DNA from: Bradyrhizobium erythrophlei
GTDB lineage: Bacteria > Pseudomonadota > Alphaproteobacteria > Rhizobiales > Xanthobacteraceae
Assembly: GCA_900129675.1 (NCBI GenBank)
Contig: FSRD01000001.1
Coordinates: 609,501-673,500, forward strand
Reading direction: 5' to 3'
Length of the DNA: 64,000 bases
Part shown: one piece after another, positions 53,102-62,090 of the stretch
Layout: each line of letters begins with the position of its first letter
How positions within the stretch are numbered: position 1 is the first letter of the stretch
Position numbers and translations under genes: made by a program
Notes under the pieces: generated by a model
The model's input: only the letters and a program-made list of their open reading frames with translations
Told to the model about the DNA's origin: nothing
Database searches by the model: none

Positions 53102-54145
53102 TCATGGGATAAGCACCGCGCGTCCGGGCACACGGCCGTGATGAAGATCATGAAGCGCGTCGTTGGCTGCGCTCAGCGGATATTCGCGCGTCTTCAGATC
53201 GACCAGACCGCGGTCCGCCAATGCCATGAGTTCGACAAGCTCGGCGTAGGTCCCGACAAGATTGCCGACGATGGTCTTTTCCGACGTGATCATGTCGATG
53301 GTCGGAATGTCGATACGTCCGCCGTAACCGACGATGTAATAGAAGCCGGCGTTCCTCGTCATCGCCAGGCCCTTGGCGATTGCATCACCCTCTCCGACGA
53401 AGTCGATGACGGCTTCCGCTCCGCGGCCGCCGGTCAATGACAGGACTGCTTCGACCTCGTTGCCGTCCGCGTTCACCACATGATGCGCGCCGCAACCGCG
53501 GGCGAGTTCGAGCGCGCCCGGCGCACGATCAAGCACGATGATCTCGGCCGCACATAAAGCTTTCAAAACCTGGATGCCGATATGCCCGAGACCGCCGGCT
53601 CCGATAATCACTGCGTACTGGCCGGGCAGGAGATGGCGCGAGGCTTTCTTGGCGGCCCGATAGGCCGTGAGACCGGCGTCGGTGTAGGGAGCGACGTCCT
53701 TGGGCGCGAGCGTCTTCGGGAGCTTGATCAGACTGCGCGCGCCGGTCAGAAGAATCTGGGCATAGCCGCCATTGGCATTGATCCCCGGAAAGACGCTCTC
53801 CTCGGCGTGCATGTCATCGCCGCGACGACACGCCAGGCAATGGCCGCTGGTGACGAGTGGATGGCAGATCACCGGGTCGCCTTTCTTGAACCCGGTGACG
53901 CCCTTGCCGACCTCTTCAACCCAGCCGGCGTTCTCGTGCCCCATGATGTAAGGCAGATTGACGTTGGATTTTTCACGCCAGATGCCCTCGACGATATGGA
54001 GATCGGTTCTGCAAACGCCGGCACCGCCGATGCGGACGATCACGTCCGTGGGATTCTCAAGGCGCGGATCGACGACGTCTTCGTAGCTGACGAATTCCTT
54101 GGCGCTCAGGGTTTCGTCGTACCGATGCAGGACGGCGGCTTTCAT
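53102..54145 (-). CDS. adh: Zinc-type alcohol dehydrogenase, first gene of the monooxygenase operon
   Basis: A 347-residue medium-chain dehydrogenase. The catalytic zinc ligands are in GVCRTDLHIVEG and MGHENAGWVEEVGKGV. The NAD-binding glycine motif is IIGAGGLGHIGIQVLKAL with an acidic end (ALCAAEIIVLDRAP). In the structural zinc lobe only two of four Cys remain (SGHCLACRRGDDMHAE), so that zinc is probably not bound. It would oxidise the alcohol made by the monooxygenase. It lies just downstream of the sigma-54 promoter. Confidence 0.9.
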   Translation of the reverse strand: MKAAVLHRYDETLSAKEFVSYEDVVDPRLENPTDVIVRIGGAGVCRTDLHIVEGIWREKSNVNLPYIMGHENAGWVEEVGKGVTGFKKGDPVICHPLVTSGHCLACRRGDDMHAEESVFPGINANGGYAQILLTGARSLIKLPKTLAPKDVAPYTDAGLTAYRAAKKASRHLLPGQYAVIIGAGGLGHIGIQVLKALCAAEIIVLDRAPGALELARGCGAHHVVNADGNEVEAVLSLTGGRGAEAVIDFVGEGDAIAKGLAMTRNAGFYYIVGYGGRIDIPTIDMITSEKTIVGNLVGTYAELVELMALADRGLVDLKTREYPLSAANDALHDLHHGRVPGRAVLIP

Positions 54146-54208
54146 CTCCCGGTTCCTTCTTTTTTCCGCCGCCCCAGCGCGGCTTTGACATTTTCTCCTC
54201 CCTGATCA

Positions 54209-54223
54209 GCAACTGCCGTGCCA
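54209..54223 (-). promoter_or_regulatory. Sigma-54 (RpoN) -24/-12 promoter of the monooxygenase operon
   Basis: Minus-strand TGGCAC, five bases, TTGC: every consensus base of the -24/-12 element is present with the right spacing. It lies 64 bp before the adh start, predicting transcription from about 54197. Two sigma-54 activator genes are the adjacent upstream genes. Confidence 0.88.
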
Positions 54224-54280
54224 GCGCATCAACGCTTTGAAATTCCAGCGCAATGCTTAAAGACGACTGCCGGGACTGTT

Positions 54281-54311
54281 GCACCGATGAACAATTTTTC
54301 GAGCAACGATG
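54281..54311. promoter_or_regulatory. Candidate activator binding sites (direct repeat)
   Basis: GCACCGATG (54281-54289) and GCAACGATG (54303-54311) repeat with a 22-bp period, two helical turns, about 60-90 bp upstream of the -24 element. That is a normal distance for an enhancer-type site of a sigma-54 activator. The match is short, so chance is possible. Confidence 0.35.
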
Positions 54312-54463
54312 TTGAGCCGCGGAACATCATGCGACGCAGCATATTTCGTCCTTTGATATCTCTCGCGCGCGGGTAAGGTGATGATCGCGATGTCCGGCCG
54401 AGACCGACAAGATTGGCGCGAGAGCCGACGCGGTCTTCAGAGAAACATCCGCGGAGGAAAAAC

Positions 54464-56311
54464 ATGCTGTCCACGGAGGAGCGCGTCGCACTTGCGCGTC
54501 GCGAGCTAGAACGGCACGGCACGGTTCCAGCCGAACTGTTGTCGCCGGATATTCTGGAAAGCTGGAAGCGCTGCGCCGACGTCCAATTGGATCCCCGCCG
54601 CCCGCCACCGCTTCAGATAGAAGGAGCTGCAGTGCTGCGGGCGGCGCGACAGCGGCATGAGCTCGTGTTGCGGCTCGCCATGGCGGAAATGCACAGCCTT
54701 CACAGCCAGATCGCCGGAACGAATTTCGTGATCGCCTTCGCATCGCCTGACGGCATGTTGCTGGATATGGTTGCCGACGACAGTTTTCGGACGTCGGTGC
54801 ATGGCGCTTCGATCAGGCCTGGCGCCGTCTGGTCGGAGGCACGTTGCGGAACCAATGCATTGGGGACCGCTTCCATCGTGCGCCGCCAGGTTCTTGTCCA
54901 TGGCGCCGAACATTACTTTCCACGTTTCGGCGGCCTCACCTGTGTCGCATCACCGGTCTTTACCCCCAATGGATCCTTGGCGGGTGTGCTGGATGCGTCG
55001 TCGGACTGCCGATCGCGTCAGGAACACACCCAGGCGCTCGTGGCCATGGCCGCGGCGCAGATCGAGAACGGCCTGTTTCGCCGCCAACACGAGAACGACC
55101 TGCTGATCGCGTTCCATAGCCGGAGCGAATACGTGCATACGCTCAGCGCCGGATTGCTCGCTGTCGATCGCGAGGGTCGGGTGCTGGCATTGAACGGACG
55201 TGCCAAGAACCTGCTGCAGGGTCTAACCACTACCCCCGGACAGCGCTTCGAGGAATTATTCCTGACACCCTTCCAATCCTTCCTCTCGGAAAGTCGCCGG
55301 CAGGAGCACCAGCGGTTGGAGGACGCGGTAGGGAGCGCGTTTGTCGCGACGATCGAGAACCTCCGTTCGACCGAGATGCCGCGGCGGGCTGCAGCGTCGC
55401 CCAAACCGGCGGTGACCGGCTTTGTCGCCCACGATCCGGCGGTGCAGGCGATCGTGCGTCAGGTCGAAACCGCAGCAGCCCGCAAGATGCCGATCCTGAT
55501 TCGTGGCGAGACCGGCACCGGCAAGGAACAGCTCGCCCGCCACGCCCACGCCGCCAGCGGACGTAGCGGCGCCTTCGTCCCCGTCAACTGCGCCGCGCTT
55601 CCCGAGAGCCTCGTCGAGGCGGAACTATTCGGCTATGCCGAGGGCTCCTTTACCGGCGCGCGGCGCGGCGGCGCCGTTGGCCTCGTCAAGGAGGCCGACG
55701 GCGGAACCCTGTTCCTCGACGAAATCGGCGATATGCCCGTCACATTGCAAGCGGTGCTGCTCCGCCTGCTCGACGACTGGACCGTGCGTCCGATCGGCGG
55801 CGCCCGCGCCAAGGTCGACGTCTTCCTTGTCTCCGCCACCAACGCCACCCTCGACAAGGCCATCCTCGAGGGACGCTTCCGCTCCGACCTGCTCTACCGC
55901 CTCAATACCCTCGAGGTGACGCTGCCGCGGCTGCAGGATCGCACCGACTTCAACGCCATCGTCCACCATTTGCTCGGCGCCATCGATCCGGATTGCGAAA
56001 TCACCTCGGCCACCATCGCCAACCTCGCCGTGCGGCCCTGGCCCGGCAACATCCGCGAACTGCGCAACATGCTGGCACGCTTCACCCTTGCCGCCACCGA
56101 CGGCTTCATCGACGAGGCCGCGGTCGGAGCCATGATCGGTCCGCCTCCGCACAAGGCCTCCGGCTCGCTGCAGGACATCCAGCGCGCCCGCGTCCTCGCC
56201 GTCCACTCCGAGACCGCCGGCAACATCAGCGAAACCGCACGACGTCTCGGTATCTCAAGAAATACCGTCTATCGGGCGCTCGGCCAAAGCCGCCGGGACA
56301 GCGGCCCATAG
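54464..56311 (+). CDS. AcoR-type sigma-54-dependent activator 1
   Basis: A 615-residue regulator, divergent from the operon. Domains: AcoR-type N-terminus with ILESWKRCADVQ, a GAF domain (TSVHGASIRPGAVWSEARCGTNALGTASI), a PAS-like stretch (LSAGLLAVDREGRVLALNGRAK), then from about residue 297 the AAA+ domain with Walker A RGETGTGKEQLAR, GSFTGA (the sigma-54 contact loop, with Ser for Ala) and Walker B GGTLFLDEIGDM, and a Fis HTH (NISETARRLGISRNTVYRAL). Start MLSTEERV follows CGGAGG. The second half is nearly or fully identical to that of the next gene. Confidence 0.92.
   Translation: MLSTEERVALARRELERHGTVPAELLSPDILESWKRCADVQLDPRRPPPLQIEGAAVLRAARQRHELVLRLAMAEMHSLHSQIAGTNFVIAFASPDGMLLDMVADDSFRTSVHGASIRPGAVWSEARCGTNALGTASIVRRQVLVHGAEHYFPRFGGLTCVASPVFTPNGSLAGVLDASSDCRSRQEHTQALVAMAAAQIENGLFRRQHENDLLIAFHSRSEYVHTLSAGLLAVDREGRVLALNGRAKNLLQGLTTTPGQRFEELFLTPFQSFLSESRRQEHQRLEDAVGSAFVATIENLRSTEMPRRAAASPKPAVTGFVAHDPAVQAIVRQVETAAARKMPILIRGETGTGKEQLARHAHAASGRSGAFVPVNCAALPESLVEAELFGYAEGSFTGARRGGAVGLVKEADGGTLFLDEIGDMPVTLQAVLLRLLDDWTVRPIGGARAKVDVFLVSATNATLDKAILEGRFRSDLLYRLNTLEVTLPRLQDRTDFNAIVHHLLGAIDPDCEITSATIANLAVRPWPGNIRELRNMLARFTLAATDGFIDEAAVGAMIGPPPHKASGSLQDIQRARVLAVHSETAGNISETARRLGISRNTVYRALGQSRRDSGP
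55352..56276 (+). repeat. 925-bp direct repeat, copy 1 (AAA+ and Fis domains)
   Basis: From ATCGAGAACCTCCGTTCG to CGTCTATCGGG the sequence is the same as at 57672-58596 with an offset of 2320 bases. I compared it line by line and saw no difference. Flanks differ at both ends. Confidence 0.9.
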
Positions 56312-56726
56312 CCATCGCTGCCCTATATGTGACGGCCGCCAGCCACCGGATTGCAGCACGGACTTTATTGAAAACATCGTCCTGGTAGCCCCGGTCTCCT
56401 TGCCCCGGTCTCCTTTTGCAGCACGAAGACAAGGAGTATAGGCTGTGCGGATAGGCGACCTGAAAGAAACGCCTGCTAAAGCCGGGAAGTAAGCGCGGGA
56501 TAGGTTGTCTGATCGGATGACGCCGTGGTCATCGTGACGAGAGCACCGGACAAATGTCCAGAATTCGATCCTCGAATGGGCCCTCCAAATGAATGGACGG
56601 GGACATTGGTCGATGAGCTTTTTGCATCATGGAGACGGTTATCTGACAGGGAACCCACATCAAGGTGATCGATAGCAGACCTGTCGAGACGCGGGTCACC
56701 GACGTCGTCACCCCGGAGGAGCCAGG
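56312..56726. other. Intergenic region between the two activators
   Basis: About 415 bases without a credible gene. It must hold the promoter of the second activator. Short repeated pieces CCCCGGTCTCCTTGCCCCGG occur at about 56392-56412. Confidence 0.5.
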
Positions 56727-58628
56727 ATGGACCAACGAGAAGTGCGGGTGGCATGGGAAAAATTCGTCGAGCGCGGAGCCCTGTCGGCGAATTTGAGATC
56801 GTCGGTCGCAGCATCGTGGCAGAGATCTAAAAAACATCAAGTCACGGTCGATCGCGCCAGAGCGCCGCTGGTACCGGAAGCCGAGTTGTATCGTCACCGT
56901 TCCAAGCATGCCTTGCTCCGCAATGCCGCACGCTCCGCGCTCGAAAGCTCCGGAACATTCCTGAGCGATGCGAACTCCATGATGATTTTGACCGATCCCT
57001 CCGGATTGATCGTCGATACACAGGGAGACGCCAGAGTTATTGATGCCGGTCGCGCGGTTCATCTGGAGCATGGCGGACGATGGAGCGAAGCCGACATCGG
57101 CACCAATGCCATCGGCGCCGCGATGGCGGAATCGAAACCCGTCCAGATTCGCGGTACGGAGCATTTCTGCTCGGAAATTCAGCGATGGACCTGCGCTGCC
57201 GTTCCGATACATGACCCCGCCGACGGCGAACTTCTGGGAGTCGTTGATATTTCGGGTCCGGCAAACACTTTCAACCCGCAGAGTCTCGCGCTGGCCGTTT
57301 CCGTGGGCCATCATGTGGAAAGCGTATTGGCGCAATCGATCAGGCAGGATCACGAAAATCTGCTGCGTCACTTTCTCTCCAAGAGGTCGTTGTGGGCAAG
57401 CGACGATTGCGTCGTGCTCGATCGCCGGGGCATGATCGTCCATGCGACCGAGCACGCACTGAGCGTCGTCAGGGGTCACCGCAACTTTGTTGCCGATGGT
57501 GCGCCCACACAATTTCTGAAAGCGATCCCCTTTGACGATTGGCCGCTCAAATTGAAGGAGATCCTTCCGAACGCGAGCTTCGATCTCGTAAGGAACGAAA
57601 GCTCCAACATTGGTGCCATCATATTGCTGCGCGCGCGCCGGCGTGTTGCAGTCGTGGATCGAAGCAGCCAAATCGAGAACCTCCGTTCGACCGAGATGCC
57701 GCGGCGGGCTGCAGCGTCGCCCAAACCGGCGGTGACCGGCTTTGTCGCCCACGATCCGGCGGTGCAGGCGATCGTGCGTCAGGTCGAAACCGCAGCAGCC
57801 CGCAAGATGCCGATCCTGATTCGTGGCGAGACCGGCACCGGCAAGGAACAGCTCGCCCGCCACGCCCACGCCGCCAGCGGACGTAGCGGCGCCTTCGTCC
57901 CCGTCAACTGCGCCGCGCTTCCCGAGAGCCTCGTCGAGGCGGAACTATTCGGCTATGCCGAGGGCTCCTTTACCGGCGCGCGGCGCGGCGGCGCCGTTGG
58001 CCTCGTCAAGGAGGCCGACGGCGGAACCCTGTTCCTCGACGAAATCGGCGATATGCCCGTCACATTGCAAGCGGTGCTGCTCCGCCTGCTCGACGACTGG
58101 ACCGTGCGTCCGATCGGCGGCGCCCGCGCCAAGGTCGACGTCTTCCTTGTCTCCGCCACCAACGCCACCCTCGACAAGGCCATCCTCGAGGGACGCTTCC
58201 GCTCCGACCTGCTCTACCGCCTCAATACCCTCGAGGTGACGCTGCCGCGGCTGCAGGATCGCACCGACTTCAACGCCATCGTCCACCATTTGCTCGGCGC
58301 CATCGATCCGGATTGCGAAATCACCTCGGCCACCATCGCCAACCTCGCCGTGCGGCCCTGGCCCGGCAACATCCGCGAACTGCGCAACATGCTGGCACGC
58401 TTCACCCTTGCCGCCACCGACGGCTTCATCGACGAGGCCGCGGTCGGAGCCATGATCGGTCCGCCTCCGCACAAGGCCTCCGGCTCGCTGCAGGACATCC
58501 AGCGCGCCCGCGTCCTCGCCGTCCACTCCGAGACCGCCGGCAACATCAGCGAAACCGCACGACGTCTCGGTATCTCAAGAAATACCGTCTATCGGGTTCT
58601 GGAGCAGTGTCCGGCGCGGTCAGGATAA
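56727..58628 (+). CDS. AcoR-type sigma-54-dependent activator 2
   Basis: A 633-residue regulator. Its N-terminal ~315 residues are unrelated in detail to activator 1 but have the same plan: WEKFVERGALSANLRSSVAASWQRS, then a GAF domain with EADIGTNAIGAAMAESKPVQIRG and LLGVVDISGPAN, and a PAS-like part with CVVLDRRGMIVHATEHAL. From residue 316 the AAA+ and Fis domains match activator 1 (GETGTGKE, GSFTGA, LDEIGD, NISETARRLGISRN). The last ten residues differ. The ATG follows AGGAGCCAGG. Two sensors could thus feed one DNA-binding specificity. Confidence 0.92.
   Translation: MDQREVRVAWEKFVERGALSANLRSSVAASWQRSKKHQVTVDRARAPLVPEAELYRHRSKHALLRNAARSALESSGTFLSDANSMMILTDPSGLIVDTQGDARVIDAGRAVHLEHGGRWSEADIGTNAIGAAMAESKPVQIRGTEHFCSEIQRWTCAAVPIHDPADGELLGVVDISGPANTFNPQSLALAVSVGHHVESVLAQSIRQDHENLLRHFLSKRSLWASDDCVVLDRRGMIVHATEHALSVVRGHRNFVADGAPTQFLKAIPFDDWPLKLKEILPNASFDLVRNESSNIGAIILLRARRRVAVVDRSSQIENLRSTEMPRRAAASPKPAVTGFVAHDPAVQAIVRQVETAAARKMPILIRGETGTGKEQLARHAHAASGRSGAFVPVNCAALPESLVEAELFGYAEGSFTGARRGGAVGLVKEADGGTLFLDEIGDMPVTLQAVLLRLLDDWTVRPIGGARAKVDVFLVSATNATLDKAILEGRFRSDLLYRLNTLEVTLPRLQDRTDFNAIVHHLLGAIDPDCEITSATIANLAVRPWPGNIRELRNMLARFTLAATDGFIDEAAVGAMIGPPPHKASGSLQDIQRARVLAVHSETAGNISETARRLGISRNTVYRVLEQCPARSG
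57672..58596 (+). repeat. 925-bp direct repeat, copy 2
   Basis: Partner of 55352-56276. It starts right after the sensor part of activator 2 and ends eleven codons before its stop. Confidence 0.9.
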
Positions 58629-58729
58629 TGTCGTTTTCGCTGCAGATCGACGCAATGTCGCAGCGACGTCGGGTGTTGGTTCAAATCATGGAGACACAAC
58701 ACCCGATTCTTGCGATTGGTCGCACAGGC

Positions 58730-59172
58730 GATTCCCCAGTTTTCGGCATATGCGTTCTGCCACGGGGAACGCGGCGACGTCGGTCGATCGCGGATGCCTA
58801 TCGATCGGAGTCTGCGAATAAGGATCTCCCCATAGGCCCCGTCCCGGTAACGAATGAGATAGCGGGGAGCCTGTTCCCACCCGCATGCTTCCGTGACCTG
58901 ATTTGCGATCCATTCTGCGGTTGGATGCGCTGTGACACCAAACCACAGAATATGTCGCCGGCCGTGCCCCATGATCAGCAATCCATAGAGCAGGCGAAAC
59001 GAGATCGTCGGCACGACGAACATATCCATCGCCGCGATGCCGTCGGCATGATTGCGGATAAAGGTTCTCCAGCCCTGGGACGGCGGGTGTCGTCGCCTGA
59101 CCATGTACTTGGCCACGCTGGTCTGGCCGATCTCGATGCCGAGCTTAAGCAACTCGCCATGGATCCGAGGCG
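58730..59172 (-). pseudogene. Transposase 3' part, separated from its 5' part by a group II intron
   Basis: Minus-strand frame PRIHGELLKLGIEIGQTSVAK, AAMDMFVVPTISF (Asp), LIRYRDGAYG (Asp) and WQNAYAE (Glu) is the integrase core. Its 5' part is at 61652-62012. After the Glu the similarity ends, so the C-terminus is lost. Confidence 0.75.
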
Positions 59173-59211
59173 GCCGAGTGGACCCGGGGATTTTCACCCC
59201 GAGTCCCTCAC

Positions 59212-59247
59212 AGATTCCGGACTTGATACTCTCGCATCATCCGGCTC
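59212..59247 (-). ncRNA. Group II intron domain V
   Basis: Minus-strand GAGCCGGATGATGCGAGAG followed by TATCAAGTCCGGAATCT folds into the domain V hairpin: AGC triad at the base of the lower stem, a two-base bulge and a GAGA (GNRA) tetraloop on GATGC/GTATC. This is the catalytic heart and identifies the element. Confidence 0.8.
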
Positions 59248-59340
59248 GTGCCACCGCTTGAAGGCTGCCGCCTTCCGTTGAATATCGGGCTCCTCCCGTT
59301 GCCGGTTGACCCAATCTCAACGGCGATGACCTGCTCGACT

Positions 59341-60259
59341 GGGATAGAAATCGGGCGCGCCCCGCTGTAGGTGAGGGGTTTCCGTACTTGCTCTTTCGAT
59401 TGCAAGACGGGTTCACAGTCTCACCGTGGCTTACGTTTCCCGAAGCCCCCCTATAATCCCGGACGGCCAGATTTCCCGGGTCCGGTTTGAAACCTTGGCT
59501 TTCTTCCGAAGGCCTTCCCAAGTTTGGAGAGGTTTAAACGCTGGTCCGTATACACCCCCGCCATTCTGGTTTGCCTTCAGCCTCGCCTCCTGAGCTGTCG
59601 TGGCGTTACGCCGGTTTTATCAAGCCGGCCGCCATACGGCCCAGTGAGCCGCCAAGTGTCCTGAGCCCCTTTGCCCAACTTCGGTGCTACCTCCGTTGGG
59701 GAGATGTGAGTGCCATCTCCTCCGAGGGCGTTACCCCTCCGTCATCGCTCCTACGGGCTCATGTGCCACTCCCGTTGGGCTCTCTCCTGCTTCGGCATTT
59801 AGCCTCGTTCGAAGAGTCCTGGCAGGTTGTACGCAGTCCCTGCTGCCCCCGGGAGCTTCCCGACGTTATCTCTGAGAATCTTTCCTTGGATGCTGGATCC
59901 CGTACCCCGGCGGTACACCGTGTGCTCTCACCTGTTTCTTCCACGATGTCATCGGCCTTCCCCAAGAGAAGAATGGGTCGGCTTCCCGCGTTTTGTCCCA
60001 CGAATTACGACTTCTCGCAGGCCCGGTGTTTCGAGGATGCAGATATTCCTTGATGTTCCGGCCTCCAAGTTTGCTCTCCCCCCCAGATCGTTCCTACCGC
60101 TGCGCATACTGCTGCAGGGCAGCCGGGGATTCTACGTCCGGGCCTATCGTGCTTTGTTGCCTCCACACGCACCGGATATGCTAACCGTCCGAATACAGGT
60201 AATTGACGGTACCGGGACTTTCACCCAGTCAGACTCTCAGCCTTGTCGGCTGCTCAACT
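59341..60259. repeat. Tandem duplication in the intron, copy 1
   Basis: From GGGATAGAAATCGGGCGCG to CTTGTCGGCTGCTCAACT. Compared with copy 2 there are scattered single-base changes and a one-base length change in a run of C near 60075. Confidence 0.9.
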
Positions 60260-61177
60260 GGGATAGAAATCGGGCGCGCCCCGCTGTAGGTGAGGAGTTT
60301 CCGTTCCTGCTCTTTCGATTGCAAGACGGGTTCACAGTCTCACCGTGGCTTACGTTTCCCGAAGCCCCCCTATAATCCCGGACGGCCAGATTTCCCGGGT
60401 CCGGTTTGAAACTTTGGCTTTCTTCCGAAGGCCTTCCCAAGTTTGGAGAGGTTTAAACGCTGGTCCGTGTACACCCCCGCCATTCTGGTTTGCCTTCAGC
60501 CTCGCCTCCTGAGCTGTCGTGGCGTTACGCCGGTTTTATCAAGCCGGCCGCCATACGGCCAAGTAGGCCGCCAAGTGTCCTGAGCCCCTTTGCCCAACTT
60601 CGGTGCTACCTCCGTTGGGGAGATGTGAGTGCCATCTCCTCCGAGGGCGTTACCCCTCCGTCATCGCTCCTACGGGCTCATGTGCCACTCCCGTTGGGCT
60701 CTCTCCTGCTTCGGCATTTAGCCTCGCTCGAAGAGTCCTGGCAGGTTGTACGCAGTCCCTGCTGCCCCCGAGAGCTTCCCGACGTTATCTCTGAGAATCT
60801 TTCCTTGGATGCTGGATCCCCTACCCCGGCGGTACACCGTGTGCTCTCACCTGTTTCTTCCACGATGTCATCGGCCTTCCCCAAGCGAAGAATGGGTCGG
60901 CTTCCCGCGTTTTGTCCCACGAATTACGACTTCTCGCAGGCCCGTTATTTCGAGGATGCAGATATTCCTTGATGTTCCGGCCTCCAAGTTTGCTCTCCCC
61001 CCAGATCGTTCCTACCGCTGCACATACGGCTGCAGGGCAGCCGGGGATTTTACGTCCGGGCCTATCGTGCTTTGTTGCCTCCACACGCACCGGATATGCT
61101 AACCGTCCGAATACAGGTAATTGACGGTACCGGGACTTTCACCCAGTCAGACTCTCAGCCTTGTCGGCTGCTCACTT
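60260..61177. repeat. Tandem duplication in the intron, copy 2
   Basis: Directly follows copy 1 and starts with the same GGGATAGAAATCGGGCGCG. Identity is well above 95 percent by eye. The unit contains GGTGAAAGTCCCGGTACC (read on minus), a stretch typical for the large intron domain. Confidence 0.9.
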
Positions 61178-61651
61178 CGCTCCACGGGCATTACCCCGCT
61201 TCATCACTACTACCAAGCAGTCCGCCCCTGGTCGGCGCATCGGTACTTTCGGCCTCGCGGTTTTGGCCGCTTGTGCCTTTTCCCTTGCCATCGCCCTCCA
61301 GGTTCTCAAGTTCCGTGCAAAAGCCCGAATGAGAGTCACGCCTCCTCAACACCGGACACCGCATGGCCAATAGGTAGGTTTCCGCCATACTTTTCCCGGG
61401 GCTAGGGAGAGGCCCCGGTTTTGATGTCATCTGAATCCGTTTTCGATGCTTCGCCAGAGGTTCGCTTGCGCTCGTCTCTCTCATCCATACTTGACGTGAT
61501 CAACGTCACGCCTTTTGACCATAACGTTCACCACCGCGGCTTTTGACCGAAGCAGCTTATGGCAGTTTGAAGCCTCCCCCTACAGGACGGCTCCGAAGGG
61601 TCCTCCTTCATCTTTCGCACAGCATGACGCTCGCGCGTCTTCTTGACACAA

Positions 61652-62012
61652 CTCCCCACAGCGGATTGGCAATGCTCATCTCGCGGATCAGCCGTCGTAT
61701 TTCGACCGCAACCGTCGGTCGGCCGGAACAAGGTCGTGATTTCCAGCGCCAGTACGATCTGAACCCGGCACGATGCCAACGGACGACAGTCTCCGGCTTC
61801 ACAATCGTTAGCGCATTGAGGGTACTTGGCGCCAAACGAGACAGCCCAACAAAGATCAGGCGATCCATGGCACTCAAAGTCAGTCTCTTTGGCAGGTGCC
61901 GTCGCTGGATGTTAAGCTGATGACCAAGGACCAGGATCTCAGCTCCCAACGAGGCCCGCGACTGGAACAATAGGACCAGCACCGACCAGACCAGGCTGCA
62001 AGCTTCTCTCAT
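61652..62012 (-). pseudogene. Transposase 5' part, upstream of the intron
   Basis: From MREACSLVWSVLVLLFQSRASLGAEILVLGHQL to IREMSIANPLWG it matches the N-terminal third of the integrase-core transposases seen at 32388 (LRALIRRMSIENPLW). The frame enters the intron directly after the Gly codon. Confidence 0.75.
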
Positions 62013-62090
62013 AAGCCAGAAACATTGCGCGATTCGGCCTCACTTGCCAGCCGGATTAGGTTTCCGACAGGGACACCTCTACCCAAGCCT

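Larger units (their letters stand above)
59173..61651 (-). mobile_element. Group II intron without reverse transcriptase, internally duplicated
   Basis: The limits come from the break in transposase coding: exon 1 ends ...NPLWG at 61652 and exon 2 resumes PRIHGEL at 59172. The 5' end reads TTGTGTCAAGAAGACG, close to the GUGYG start. Near the 3' end a domain V hairpin (59212-59247) and a following domain VI-like hairpin are present. No reverse transcriptase frame exists; the interior carries a 919-bp tandem duplication. The RNA-coding strand is minus, the same as the host gene. Family plan is clear but the ends are good to a few bases only. Confidence 0.75.

Noticed and set aside
44422..54223. 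Soluble methane monooxygenase operon
   Set aside because: Gene order (large subunit, reductase, small subunit, coupling protein), the 556-residue large subunit and the lack of a gamma subunit fit prm/mim clusters, not mmoXYBZDC.
54900..55000. Second sigma-54 promoter within the activator genes or before prmA
   Set aside because: I looked for TGGCAC-N5-TTGC on both strands upstream of the second activator, upstream of prmA and within the operon gaps and saw no convincing match.
59341..61177. Large tandem repeat as a possible CRISPR array or satellite
   Set aside because: The unit is about 919 bp with only two copies and no spacers; it is an intron-internal duplication.
59320..61480. Possible antisense 23S rRNA segments with hypothetical proteins
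   Set aside because: The texture recalls structured RNA, but no rRNA landmarks were found. Domain V at 59212-59247 and the split host gene identify a group II intron instead.
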